Positions 26,618 through 35,449 of a stretch of DNA of 64,000 bases are shown here, in pieces. A program made the position numbers and the translations under genes. Source of the stretch: Prolixibacter denitrificans (GTDB taxonomy: Bacteria > Bacteroidota > Bacteroidia > Bacteroidales > Prolixibacteraceae); assembly GCF_003014495.1 (NCBI RefSeq), contig NZ_PYGC01000003.1, forward strand, positions 434,001 through 498,000, given 5' to 3'. The notes under the pieces are model-generated. The model searched no databases and was not told where the DNA came from. It saw only the letters and a program-made list of their open reading frames with translations. Position 1 is the stretch's first letter. Each line of letters opens with the position of its first letter.

Positions 26618-29050
26618 TTAATCCATATTCACTGTGGTCGCCTGTTTCCGCTTGTCGCGCTTGTAATTGTTGATACGATACGAGAGCGTTAAGCGGATGG
26701 GGTAATTGGGTTTCATAGACGTGGTTTGGTAAAAATTTGGCTCATCTATTTTTGTTACAATATCCGTTGTATGGAAAATATCGTAAGCCATCAACGTCAA
26801 CGACAGTCTTTTTTTCAGGAACTGCTGGCGAAAAGATATGTAGGTGTAAAAAACATGCTCGTTACTACCCTGTGGTCTCTTCACGCCGGTTCCGTAGGTT
26901 GGCATGATCTGGAAAAAGGTATTATCACTGATTCTGAATGAATTCGACCAACGGATATTTACTCCTGCATCACCACGCGTGCCATAAATTGGAGCGAGTT
27001 CTCCCACCGTCTTCACCCTGAACTTATAAAAATTGAAGATGGGCATCATTGTCCAAAAGCTATTCATCTTAAAATTGAACGTGGCGTCCAATCCCAGCGC
27101 ATCTTCATCTCCCACATTTTCGAATTTGTAATTAACAACGGTTCCAGCGTAAATGCTTTGCACTTTGAAAATATGGTTTTTATAATAATCATAATACCCT
27201 TTCAATGTGATGCTGTTACTCTTGAAGGAATTGGAATAAGTCAACGACAACGAGTTGTTATATTCGTTATCGAGGAATGGATTTCCTGATTGAACGTAGT
27301 CAAAATCAAACCACCTGGGATTGGCCTCCATTTGAATAGTCGTCAACCGATCAATTCTTCGCGAAAAAGCAAGATTCATCGTTTGCTTATGAGGCAAATG
27401 ATAATTCAGAAAGAAAGATGGAAATAAATCCCACTTGTCGACTTTTTTCTGCCAGTTATCGGTCACACTGTTCAGCAATCGCGACGTATGCTCGGCTCGC
27501 AGTCCCAGCTGCAGTTCCATTTTCTCCCAGTTCTTCCGGTACTGGCTGTAGAACGCATGAATCTCACGACTTAAACTGCTCTTTGAGTCCCTAACTGAAA
27601 AAACAGACAACTCTGTACCCGCCTGAGATAAATCTGCCGTATACACTGATGATTCATTCTCTTTGCGGAACTGATACCCGGCTTCGAACTTACTTTTGTC
27701 GCCCAACGGCAAAGAATAATCCAGATTAATCCGACTATCATCATCGTTGCGCGAATCCTTCGTCTTCATCCAGTTGGTCAGTTTTCCGGCTTCGTCTTTC
27801 AACTCATTATGCATCCGGTTGTCAAACGAAGTATTGTTCCACTGCCCGGTGATTTCCAGTTTATGCCCTTTATTGTTAAACGCATGGGAATAGGATAACG
27901 AGGCTCCCCGGTAATCTCCGGGTCTCCGGTTTTCACCAACACTCATACGTTTTATATCATAGGAATCCGGACCGTTGGAAGAATAGGTCATATCGAAATC
28001 GGCATGATTCAATACATAATAAGTTCCGGCAGTTGCCGACAGTAACAGGTCATCTTTTTTCGATGGAGCAAATTCAATACCTCCTCTAACGCCTGTATTT
28101 TTTCGGTAAGAATAACGTCTGCCGTCCTGGTTACTCTGAAGCAAATAACCATTTTGGTAGTTCTTCACTACAGACGTCGCATCTCCTTCCATATTCCGCT
28201 TATTATGGTCGGCTCCCACGAAGAAGCTGAGTTTCCCGGCTTTATGATTGATGATAAAATCGGAAGCATAACCGCCTATCTGGTCATGGGCAAGCGTGAC
28301 GTTACCATCCCAGCCTTCGCCGCGGCCTTTCTTCGTGATGATATTTAAGATGCCGGCTGTTCCATCCGAATCATATTTGGCGGATGGATTGGTAATTACC
28401 TCGACCTTTTGCACGTTGTCGCTGGGGATACTTTTTAATGCGTTATTGCCTTTCAGCGGAGATGGCTTTCCGTCAATCAGTACCAGAAAATTTTCGCTTC
28501 CCTTCAATGTCAGGTTACCGCCGGGCGTTACATTAACCGATGGAACACGCTGCAACAAGTCAACCACGGTTCCTCCGGCTCCTTCCATCCGGTTAGCAAC
28601 GTTCACCACTGTTTTATCCAATTTGGTACTGACACCCCCGGTACGCTCAACAACATCGACCTCGCCAAGTTGCTTCACATCCGGCTCCAGAAATAAATCT
28701 CCCAGAATAAACGGATTTCGTTGTTGGGCAAGTTCTACATTCGTCATCACCCGCGGCGAATACCCCATAAAACGAATTTTCATGAAATATTTCCCGTAAG
28801 GAATATTCTTTAGCACAAACGAGCCGTTTCTTGCCGACGCTGTTCCGTTAATCAACACTGAATCAACTGAACGGAATAAGGCGATATTAGCATACTCAAT
28901 CGGTTGTTTTGATTTCATATCGAGGATTCTTCCCCGAAGCTCTCCCGACTCATCATCTTTATCACTCTGTCCGAATAAGTATTGAAACGGGGTTAGTGCG
29001 AAGATAAAAAGTGCTAACAGAAACACTTGTTTCTTGCTTAAACGCCCCAT
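26618..29050 (-). CDS. Outer-membrane beta-barrel receptor with carboxypeptidase-regulatory-like domain
   Basis: An 810-residue TonB-receptor-like protein of the outer-membrane beta-barrel family abundant in Bacteroidota. Start at 29050 gives a classical signal peptide (KKQVFLLALFIFALTPFQYLFGQ); in-frame upstream codons at 29110 and 29092 are possible but would bury it. After the signal comes a carboxypeptidase-regulatory-like Ig domain (LRGRILDMKSKQPIEYANI), then a plug with LDKTVVNV and LLQRVPSVNVTPGGNLTLKGS and SAKYDSDGTAGILNI, then a C-terminal barrel of about 600 residues. No SusD gene follows, so it is not a SusCD pair. The substrate is unknown; it diverges from a TetR/FabH-like pair, which may regulate it. 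Confidence 0.88.
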   Translation of the reverse strand: MGRLSKKQVFLLALFIFALTPFQYLFGQSDKDDESGELRGRILDMKSKQPIEYANIALFRSVDSVLINGTASARNGSFVLKNIPYGKYFMKIRFMGYSPRVMTNVELAQQRNPFILGDLFLEPDVKQLGEVDVVERTGGVSTKLDKTVVNVANRMEGAGGTVVDLLQRVPSVNVTPGGNLTLKGSENFLVLIDGKPSPLKGNNALKSIPSDNVQKVEVITNPSAKYDSDGTAGILNIITKKGRGEGWDGNVTLAHDQIGGYASDFIINHKAGKLSFFVGADHNKRNMEGDATSVVKNYQNGYLLQSNQDGRRYSYRKNTGVRGGIEFAPSKKDDLLLSATAGTYYVLNHADFDMTYSSNGPDSYDIKRMSVGENRRPGDYRGASLSYSHAFNNKGHKLEITGQWNNTSFDNRMHNELKDEAGKLTNWMKTKDSRNDDDSRINLDYSLPLGDKSKFEAGYQFRKENESSVYTADLSQAGTELSVFSVRDSKSSLSREIHAFYSQYRKNWEKMELQLGLRAEHTSRLLNSVTDNWQKKVDKWDLFPSFFLNYHLPHKQTMNLAFSRRIDRLTTIQMEANPRWFDFDYVQSGNPFLDNEYNNSLSLTYSNSFKSNSITLKGYYDYYKNHIFKVQSIYAGTVVNYKFENVGDEDALGLDATFNFKMNSFWTMMPIFNFYKFRVKTVGELAPIYGTRGDAGVNIRWSNSFRISDNTFFQIMPTYGTGVKRPQGSNEHVFYTYISFRQQFLKKRLSLTLMAYDIFHTTDIVTKIDEPNFYQTTSMKPNYPIRLTLSYRINNYKRDKRKQATTVNMD

Positions 29051-29430
29051 AAATATTTTGGTCTTTGTTTTTAACTTCTGCGAATTTAACATTAAGTAAC
29101 AATTTATCAATAATAAATTATTGCTTATTTACATGCCCTATAACCTAATCATCACACATCACCAATAAATACGGCATATTTAAAACATTTGCCCAGTCTA
29201 AATAATGATGAATATTTTTTAAAACTAGAAATAGCATTTATAACTTTCTTCTTAACATTTTATGGATAATATCGCACTTTTTAGCTCTCAGGTATTTTTT
29301 TAAATAATAATACATCATACAGCATTGTTAAATAACAACTTACCACCCCCCGATCGGAAAACACAACATTATCCCGTGATTATCAATGAATATTTGAGTA
29401 TTAAATAACATCGGTCAACCGACAAATCAC
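29051..29430. other. AT-rich divergent intergenic region
   Basis: About 380 bases between the receptor and the TetR gene without a gene. It contains the palindrome CCGATCGG at 29350-29357 and the inverted repeat described separately at 29411-29422. The remainder is AT-rich with several TTAAATAA-type stretches; no riboswitch or RNA gene is recognised. Confidence 0.5.
29411..29422. promoter_or_regulatory. Inverted repeat in the tetR promoter, likely operator
   Basis: TCGGT-CA-ACCGA is a perfect 5+2+5 inverted repeat immediately upstream of a -7-like box, TACTTTTG, at 29431-29438. TetR repressors commonly bind such repeats over their own promoters. No -33 TTG is found at proper spacing, consistent with a promoter that needs or is dominated by a regulator. 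Confidence 0.5.
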
Positions 29431-29469
29431 TACTTTTGCACACAGGAGACCAATGTGTGCATTTTTATT

Positions 29470-30051
29470 ATGAAAGAAAAAACACGGTGCAATATATTGA
29501 ATGTAGCCAGGAAACTTTTTGCCAACAAAGGCATCGGCAAAACCACGATGTTAGATGTGGCTCGTGCTTCCGGATTGGGGAGAAGAACGCTCTACATGTA
29601 CTACAAAACCCGCGACGACCTATACCAGGCCGTTGTCAGAAGTGAAATTGAATTAATTGTCAAGCGCCTGCACAAGGTCGTAAAATCCAGCTTATCGCCA
29701 GAAAAAAAGTTTCTGCATTTTGTGGCTGTACGGATGCAAGCGCTGGAAGACCTCGTCAAAAGAAACCGTTCTCTTCGTTCCGATTTTCTGAATAACCAAC
29801 CCCGAATTGAGGAAATAAGAAAAGAATTGGATATCCGGGAAAAAGCTTACCTGGCTGAAATTATTCGGGAAGGAAACAACTCGGGCTCTTTCAGTATCGA
29901 AAATCCCGATCTCACAGCAGATATTGCACATACTACCATCAAAGGTTTTGAACCCAAATTCATCAAAGACGATTTCGGCTCTAAATATCAAACTACGCTA
30001 AACCTTTGCACCAAAATTCTGTTTCAGGGAATCAAACCACAGACCAGATAG
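29470..30051 (+). CDS. TetR family transcriptional regulator
   Basis: A TetR-type repressor, 193 residues from ATG 29470. The N-terminal helix-turn-helix is typical: CNILNVARKLFANKGIGKTTMLDVARASGLGRRTLYMYYK, shown here only as its borders (residues about 7-46). The rest is the helical ligand-binding domain with no family-specific mark. Start choice is uncertain: a GTG at 29455 has AGGAGA 5 bases upstream and would add MCIFI, while the ATG at 29470 overlaps the stop of a tiny ORF (29453-29473, ATG...ATGA). It lies 27 bases ahead of a FabH-like gene; a lipid or acyl-CoA ligand is a plausible inference from that pairing. Confidence 0.88.
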   Translation: MKEKTRCNILNVARKLFANKGIGKTTMLDVARASGLGRRTLYMYYKTRDDLYQAVVRSEIELIVKRLHKVVKSSLSPEKKFLHFVAVRMQALEDLVKRNRSLRSDFLNNQPRIEEIRKELDIREKAYLAEIIREGNNSGSFSIENPDLTADIAHTTIKGFEPKFIKDDFGSKYQTTLNLCTKILFQGIKPQTR

Positions 30052-30078
30052 ATATTTATTATATACCATCATCATAAA

Positions 30079-31029
30079 ATGAAAATGTTTCTAAACACTG
30101 TATCACACTATTTACCCAAGGAAAGGGTTCCCAATGAATATTTCAAAGAGGTAAATGGTTTATCTGACTCCTGGATTTTTGAACGGACCGGAATCAAAAC
30201 CCGTTCAAAGGCTGGGAAAGATGAAAACACCAACACCATGGCGGTGGAAGCCGTCAAAAATGCATTGCCTTCTCTCCCGTTCGATATCCGCGATGTTGAT
30301 TTGATTGTCGGCGCCTCGTATTCTCCATACGACACGGTGGCCACCATGGGACACGTTGTTCAACGGGAATTTCATATCAAAGACGCACAGGTGGTATATA
30401 TTTCATCGGCTTGTTCTTCTTTAGTCAATGCCCTCGAAATTGTCGAAGGGTACTTCGCCATGGGAAAATCGAAGCAGGCTTTGGTTATTGCTTCAGAGCA
30501 CAACACCGCTTTCAGCGATGAAACCTGTGAAAAAAGCGGCCACTTATGGGGCGATGGGGCTACCGCCCTTTTCATCAGCGATGAGCCACTGGGCGATAAG
30601 CCTGCCGAAATCCTCAGCATCTACAGCCGCGGATTGGGCCACATCAGTAAAGGTCCGGAGGCGGTCTACCTGACGCCGGGACGCGACGGACTGCAAATGC
30701 CCGATGGCAGGGACGTTTTCATCCAGGCGTGCCAGTACATGCGCATTGCACTGGAAGAAGCTTCGGAACAATGCGGCTTGTCGGTCGACAATCTCGACTG
30801 GATTGTTCCCCATCAGGCCAATCACCGCATTATCAAAAACCTGGCAGGTCAGCTTTCGCTAAATGAAGACAAAATATTTACCAATATCCGTGAACTCGGT
30901 AATACAGGTTCAGCCAGTACCGGTATCTGTCTTTCACAAAATATGGACACCATTCAAAAGGATGCCCTTTTAGGAATCACCGTTTTTGGTGGTGGATATT
31001 CCGCCGGCGCAGCCATTCTTCGATTTTAA
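30079..31029 (+). CDS. 3-oxoacyl-ACP synthase III (FabH-like)
   Basis: A 316-residue KAS III thiolase-fold enzyme. The catalytic triad is visible: C112 in SSACSSLVNAL, H245 in VPHQANHR, N275 in ELGNTGSAST; GGGYSAGAA is the C-terminal glycine loop. KAS III enzymes condense an acyl-CoA with malonyl-ACP. The pairing with a TetR regulator in a two-gene unit and the lack of fab genes around it suggest an accessory ketosynthase (specialised acyl chain or signalling lipid) rather than the housekeeping FabH, but this is inference. Ends at a strong terminator. Confidence 0.9.
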   Translation: MKMFLNTVSHYLPKERVPNEYFKEVNGLSDSWIFERTGIKTRSKAGKDENTNTMAVEAVKNALPSLPFDIRDVDLIVGASYSPYDTVATMGHVVQREFHIKDAQVVYISSACSSLVNALEIVEGYFAMGKSKQALVIASEHNTAFSDETCEKSGHLWGDGATALFISDEPLGDKPAEILSIYSRGLGHISKGPEAVYLTPGRDGLQMPDGRDVFIQACQYMRIALEEASEQCGLSVDNLDWIVPHQANHRIIKNLAGQLSLNEDKIFTNIRELGNTGSASTGICLSQNMDTIQKDALLGITVFGGGYSAGAAILRF

Positions 31030-31050
31030 CGATTTATTTAGAATAGTAGA

Positions 31051-31080
31051 AAACGCCGGATAATCCGGCGTTTATTTTTT
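31051..31080 (+). terminator. Rho-independent terminator of tetR-fabH
   Basis: Perfect stem AAACGCCGGA (31051-31060) with TCCGGCGTTT (31064-31073), 3-nt loop, followed by ATTTTTT. Confidence 0.92.
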
Positions 31081-31272
31081 ATCTCAGCGGTATCACACCT
31101 GTATGAGGTCGGGTTGTCATATAAATATTTCCTTCAGAAAGTAACTGTAAAACATTTTAAATCAGAACAAAATTCATTAATTTTAAAGTTACGCGCTCTA
31201 TTTAAACAAGTAGCTCCCGACAGTTTAGATTAATCTTATAACATAGCCTATACCAATCTTAAATACCTTGTT

Positions 31273-31569
31273 ATGATGCTTTATGTAGGAAATCTTGATT
31301 ACCGAATATCTGAAGAAGACTTGTACGAGCTTTTTTCAGAATACGGACATGTTACTTCTGTTAGAATTGTACGCGACAGAGGCTCGCACCGAAGTAAAGG
31401 ATTTGGTTTTGTGGAGATGGAGCACGATTATGAAGCCAACAGGGCTGTCGACAATGCAAATGGTTTAATCATCGCCGACCGGAAAATGGTGGTTCGATTT
31501 GGGCACCAGGCCAGTGGAACCCGTTCTGAAAAAAGAATGAAAGCACCATCACGCCATTCTTACCAATAG
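31273..31569 (+). CDS. Small RRM-type RNA-binding protein
   Basis: A 98-residue single RNA-recognition motif protein. RNP2 is LYVGNL at residues 3-8 and RNP1 is KGFGFVEM at 42-49, both with the aromatic residues that stack on RNA bases. The C-terminal tail is basic (RSEKRMKAPSRHS). Stand-alone RRM proteins are frequent in Bacteroidota and cyanobacteria, often cold-induced, and bind mRNA. The 190-base leader upstream is long for this genome and could carry a regulatory structure, though I see none that I can name. Confidence 0.93.
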   Translation: MMLYVGNLDYRISEEDLYELFSEYGHVTSVRIVRDRGSHRSKGFGFVEMEHDYEANRAVDNANGLIIADRKMVVRFGHQASGTRSEKRMKAPSRHSYQ

Positions 31570-31588
31570 AAAATACACTTAAAAACAG

Positions 31589-31632
31589 AAATGCCAATCG
31601 GTAACCAAGGTATTCCGATTGGCATTTTCTTT
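31589..31632. terminator. Bidirectional rho-independent terminator
   Basis: A 13-bp stem, AAATGCCAATCGG at 31589-31601 with its complement at 31615-31627, 13-nt loop, followed by TCTTT on the plus strand and by a TTTTTAAG run on the minus strand. It separates the RRM gene from the convergent reductase. Confidence 0.88.
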
Positions 31633-31648
31633 ACCACTAATTTCAGAC

Positions 31649-32662
31649 TCAAATCTTCTTATAGTATTCCACTTTACCTTCCTCTGCCAAATCAGCTACT
31701 TTATCCGCTAAATTCTTTCTGGTTGTTTCATCCATTTCCTGAAAAGCTTTAGCCAAAGCAATTTTTTCTTTAATGAAATCGGCATTCTCGGCTCCCGTAA
31801 TCAAAACACTGATGGGCATCGACCAGGAGAAGAAAAGAGCATCCCGCATCGATATTCTTCCCGGGACAACCGGATCATCTGATTGCCAAACCTCATTTCC
31901 ATTCATTACTTTCTTGCCGAAGAAACGGCCGTCTGCCAAAGTCTTCATGGCCAACACAGCCAGCCTATTGTCGATGGCTTTTGGTATTACTTTCCTGACA
32001 AAGGAATGTTCCGATGCAAAATCGACGAGGTTGACCGGGAACTGACTGGTGCTGAACAACTCCATTCCCCCAGTTTTCTCCAACATACGAAGATGTGCGT
32101 ACGGATTCTGATGCCCGGTAAATCCGATATGCCTTGCTTTCCCCGATTCTTTAGCTTCCCGGACAACATCCAGCAAACCGTTGGCAATGCGAGTATCGAC
32201 ATCCTCAGGCGATTGCAGCGAGTGAATTTGCCACAAGTCGAGATGGTCAGTATTCAACCTACGCAATGAACCTTCGAGGTGCTCACGCGCTGTTTTAGCA
32301 TCCTGCGTAAAGGTTTTCGTCATCAGGAAAATATCATCACGGTATTTGGGTACCAGGTATTTTCCGTATCGCCGCTCACTTTCGCCATCGGCATACGATT
32401 CGGCTGTGTCGAAAAACCGGATGCCTCCCTCCATAGCAGCTTCGATTACTTCCTGTGCGTCGCGCTCGGTCGTCCAACCAACATGGTAACCACCAACGCC
32501 CAACATTGTAACATTTTCTCCGGTAGTACCGAGTTTTCGTTTCGGTAAGATTTCGCCCCACTTATCGTTCGCCGAAAAATTGTTCCCCAGGCTCGGATAG
32601 GGAAGCATCATGCCGGCAGTTAAACCCAGCATGGTTTGGATAAATTCTCTTCTTTTTTTCAT
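31649..32662 (-). CDS. Exported aldo/keto reductase
   Basis: A 337-residue aldo/keto reductase with a Tat-type signal (KRREFIQTMLGLTAGM), so it probably works in the periplasm after folding with NADP(H). The AKR tetrad is present: D85 (FFDTAESY), Y90, K116 (MTKTF) and H147 (QIHSL). The TIM-barrel sequence LGTTGENVTMLGVGG and GKARHIGFTGH are typical of the bacterial AKR group annotated as oxidoreductases with unknown substrates. Start at 32662 gives the RR motif at residues 4-5. Monocistronic. Confidence 0.88.
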   Translation of the reverse strand: MKKRREFIQTMLGLTAGMMLPYPSLGNNFSANDKWGEILPKRKLGTTGENVTMLGVGGYHVGWTTERDAQEVIEAAMEGGIRFFDTAESYADGESERRYGKYLVPKYRDDIFLMTKTFTQDAKTAREHLEGSLRRLNTDHLDLWQIHSLQSPEDVDTRIANGLLDVVREAKESGKARHIGFTGHQNPYAHLRMLEKTGGMELFSTSQFPVNLVDFASEHSFVRKVIPKAIDNRLAVLAMKTLADGRFFGKKVMNGNEVWQSDDPVVPGRISMRDALFFSWSMPISVLITGAENADFIKEKIALAKAFQEMDETTRKNLADKVADLAEEGKVEYYKKI

Positions 32663-32795
32663 AGTCTAATCTGGTTCGTCAGTATTCACTATCGAAACAC
32701 TCGTTTTTATAAATAGTTCACAATCTTTCCGTTTACTAAAGATTGTTAAACAATGATAATCAACACACAATCGATCAAACCATCAAAAATCGCAG

Positions 32796-32826
32796 TTGTT
32801 TACATGATAGTTTATAGTTAAGTTTA
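32796..32826 (+). promoter_or_regulatory. Candidate promoter of the TlpA-like lipoprotein
   Basis: TTG at 32796-32798 and TAAGTTTA at 32819-32826 with 20-nt spacing; near-consensus for Bacteroidota. Predicted start near 32833, leaving about 70 bases before the ATG at 32905. Confidence 0.4.
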
Positions 32827-32904
32827 GACAAATTTTTAATATAAAATTACCCGAACAACATAGTGGCTGTGCCGGGTTTTTTCAAGAAATTAAATCGTTT
32901 CGTT

Positions 32905-34014
32905 ATGAAGAAGCTAATTTATTTATTCGCCCTGGCGGCAATCGTCGCATCCTGTTCTACAAATCCGGCCTTTATGGTTGATGGAAGTATAAAAGGATGG
33001 AAAGATGGCCCGGTAACTTTAAAGAAAAGAATTGACGGGAACTGGATCACCGTTGATTCAACCCAAATGAAAAAGGGAAAATTCAGTTTCTCGGGCACGG
33101 TTGATGTACCCGGAATGTACTACGTTATACCGCCTTCCGGCCGGAAAGATGCAATTCCTTTCTTCCTGGAAAACAGCAATATTGAAATTACAGGTAATAG
33201 TGATGACCCGAAAGACGTGGAAGTACATGGGTCTGCGGCACAAGATGAATTCAGAAATTTCTACGACCGCGTTGACAGTATCAACAACCAAATGAGCTCG
33301 TATTACGAAAAATACGCGAAAGCCCGTTCGGAAAACGATACAACCACATCTGCCCACATCGAGAAGGAACTAAATGACTTGTACAAAATAGAGAACGATA
33401 TTCAGAAAGCTTTTGTCCTGGACAATCCCAACTCGTTTGTCGCTCCCTACATCTTGCTACAAATCCAATACGGTATGGATGCCTCCGAGTTGAACAGCTA
33501 CGTTGAAAATTTCTCTGCTGACGTGATGAAAACACCCAGTGCTCAAACGCTGAGCATGCGAATCAAAAAGCTGGAGAAGGTAGCCGTCGGACAACAGGCA
33601 CCCGATTTTACAATGAATGATGCCGATGGGAAGCCGGTTAAGCTATCAGACGTTTACAAGCAACACAAGTACTTATTAGTCGATTTCTGGGCTTCCTGGT
33701 GTGCTCCCTGTCGTCAGGAAAATCCAAATGTGGTTGCCGTTTGGCAAAAATATCACAACGACGGATTTGGCGTCATGGGTGTATCACTCGATGCTAAAAA
33801 AGATGCATGGATGAAGGCAGTAAAAGACGACAACCTGACCTGGACCCAGGTATCGGATTTGGAAGGCTGGAAAAACTCAGCAGCCGACTTGTATGGTGTC
33901 AATTCCATTCCGTCTAATATCCTATTGGACCAGACGGGAAAAATCATTGCACACAACCTGCGCGGAGACGATTTGCAGAATGAAATCTCTGCCTTGCTGA
34001 ATAATAAAAAGTAA
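32905..34014 (+). CDS. TlpA/ResA-like thioredoxin lipoprotein with DUF4369
   Basis: A 369-residue lipoprotein: signal with lipobox ending at C17 (IVASC), DUF4369 beta domain about 20-130 (VDGSIKGWKDGPVTLKK...), a charged helical linker, then a C-terminal thioredoxin domain from about 230. The redox centre is C266-A-P-C269 in DFWASWCAPCRQE; the cis-Pro is in SIPSN. Such proteins are periplasmic thiol oxidoreductases in Bacteroidota, acting in cytochrome maturation or oxidative-stress repair. Start at 32905 is chosen as it gives the lipoprotein signal; an in-frame GTG at 32863 lies in the leader. Confidence 0.92.
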   Translation: MKKLIYLFALAAIVASCSTNPAFMVDGSIKGWKDGPVTLKKRIDGNWITVDSTQMKKGKFSFSGTVDVPGMYYVIPPSGRKDAIPFFLENSNIEITGNSDDPKDVEVHGSAAQDEFRNFYDRVDSINNQMSSYYEKYAKARSENDTTTSAHIEKELNDLYKIENDIQKAFVLDNPNSFVAPYILLQIQYGMDASELNSYVENFSADVMKTPSAQTLSMRIKKLEKVAVGQQAPDFTMNDADGKPVKLSDVYKQHKYLLVDFWASWCAPCRQENPNVVAVWQKYHNDGFGVMGVSLDAKKDAWMKAVKDDNLTWTQVSDLEGWKNSAADLYGVNSIPSNILLDQTGKIIAHNLRGDDLQNEISALLNNKK

Positions 34015-34032
34015 GTCAATACGCTATTGCAT

Positions 34033-34067
34033 AAAAAGGGTGTCTGAAAAATGCAGACACCCTTTTT
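34033..34067. terminator. Bidirectional rho-independent terminator
   Basis: A 14-bp stem AAAAAGGGTGTCTG (34033-34046) with its complement at 34054-34067; T-runs follow on both strands. It separates the TlpA-like gene from the convergent PagL-like gene. Confidence 0.92.
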
Positions 34068-34087
34068 TTATTTTCTATCTCATCAGA

Positions 34088-35278
34088 CTAGTTATGAGCC
34101 CATCGGAAACGGTAACCGATAGACCACTCAACAAATTCGGCCTGCGAGAACTCCGATGCCCGCAACCGGACGCCGGCAAACATATCGTTATTCAGATGAT
34201 ACCTTACTCCTATCCGCTGATATAATCTCGGCTCGGCTTTAGGGACATCCTTATTCAACAGAAAAACGCCTAAATCACCCACAAGACTGATGCGATCCAT
34301 TGAATACTCGATGGTTCCAAACGTTCCCAACATGAAATAATCGGAACCTTCAACGGTTACCGGTTTTTCAACGTCATTGTCGACCATCATTTCTGCTTTT
34401 ATCGAAGCATCATAGCCCATATCAAATCCAAGTCCTGCTTTCAACGAATGACTCATGCCACTCAACCACGCAGCTGAGAAAGTTCCGACAAAGAAGTTCT
34501 TTCCCCAGTATTGCTCTGCCAACGACCGCGTATATCGCATCTGCTTGGCGCCGGCCGAAAAAGCCACAACCAATTCATCTTCGCCCTTAAATTTCTTCTT
34601 CTGCACAGGAACCATCACGGGTCGTGAATCGGACAAATGATAACGTAACTCAACTTTGGGGGCAAACATGTTCAGTCCTCTAGAAAGGACCGCTAACGTG
34701 GGATTGGAGTAATGTGTATATCCAATACCTGCTGCCACATCAAACCGCTGGCTCAGTTGGTACGCATATTCAAAACCCAAATGCATGTATATATTCTTCC
34801 GGGCCCCAATAATCTGTTCCCACGTACTGGCCGTATTGGAATCGAAATTGGATGATAATCCCATTCTCCACTCATAATTTATACCGCTGCGTTTCCATCT
34901 TTTGATATTCCCTCCATAGAAAAAGTAAAGGGCCGCAGGCTTTCCTACCTGGTATACATCGTCAAACAACGTAGCAGAAGTCAATCCAACTCCATAGTAC
35001 GGATAGTTAGACAGTCCATGCCATACTTTAGAACCATTGGTCTGCCATCCCAGCCGGATATCTGCAGCATTATAATTAAAAAAACCATTTCCGGCCGGAT
35101 ATGAGTTATTCAGCTTGAATACTGTTCCGGCTTCGTAACTTGCGCCAATCCAGGCCTTATACTTTTTCTTTGCCCCTGTCGTGTCTATAACGGTCGAGGC
35201 TTCCTGCGCCACCACTTCAATTGAGAAGAGCAGCACAAATACAAGGGAGAGAACGGAGAAGGTTAGAGATTTGTACAT
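34088..35278 (-). CDS. Acyloxyacyl hydrolase (PagL-like lipid A deacylase)
   Basis: A 396-residue outer-membrane barrel with a signal peptide (residues 1-24). The core about 40-215 resembles PagL: beta hairpins with YYGVGL, WEQIIGARKNIYMHLGFEYAY, and the catalytic segment YTHYSNPTLAVLSRGLN, where H189 and S191 match the known His-x-Ser pair. PagL removes 3-O-acyl chains from lipid A at the outer leaflet. The protein is twice the length of PagL; the C-terminal half (about 215-396) continues as a barrel-like sequence of its own. Monocistronic, terminator shared with the gene before it. Confidence 0.8.
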   Translation of the reverse strand: MYKSLTFSVLSLVFVLLFSIEVVAQEASTVIDTTGAKKKYKAWIGASYEAGTVFKLNNSYPAGNGFFNYNAADIRLGWQTNGSKVWHGLSNYPYYGVGLTSATLFDDVYQVGKPAALYFFYGGNIKRWKRSGINYEWRMGLSSNFDSNTASTWEQIIGARKNIYMHLGFEYAYQLSQRFDVAAGIGYTHYSNPTLAVLSRGLNMFAPKVELRYHLSDSRPVMVPVQKKKFKGEDELVVAFSAGAKQMRYTRSLAEQYWGKNFFVGTFSAAWLSGMSHSLKAGLGFDMGYDASIKAEMMVDNDVEKPVTVEGSDYFMLGTFGTIEYSMDRISLVGDLGVFLLNKDVPKAEPRLYQRIGVRYHLNNDMFAGVRLRASEFSQAEFVEWSIGYRFRWAHN

Positions 35279-35387
35279 GTTTTATGATTTTGGATGATTT
35301 ATATGCCGATTGCACATTTTCCTGATAAGTATTATCACCAAAAGTCTGTAAAACTTTAATACTTTTGATTACTGTTAACTAATATAC

Positions 35388-35426
35388 GAAAAAAGCGGGA
35401 TAATCAATAGTTATGATTACCCCGCT
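35388..35426 (-). terminator. Rho-independent terminator of the ilv-leu operon
   Basis: On the minus strand AGCGGGGTAATCA pairs with TGATTATCCCGCT (35394-35406 with 35414-35426, one G-T pair), followed by TTTTTTCG. It closes the nine-gene operon after leuB. Confidence 0.9.
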
Positions 35427-35449
35427 ATTATTATCGTTAAACGGAAATG

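Noticed and set aside
26618-29050. SusC-type receptor of a polysaccharide locus
   Set aside because: There is no SusD gene next to it and the length and plug fit the shorter outer-membrane beta-barrel family.
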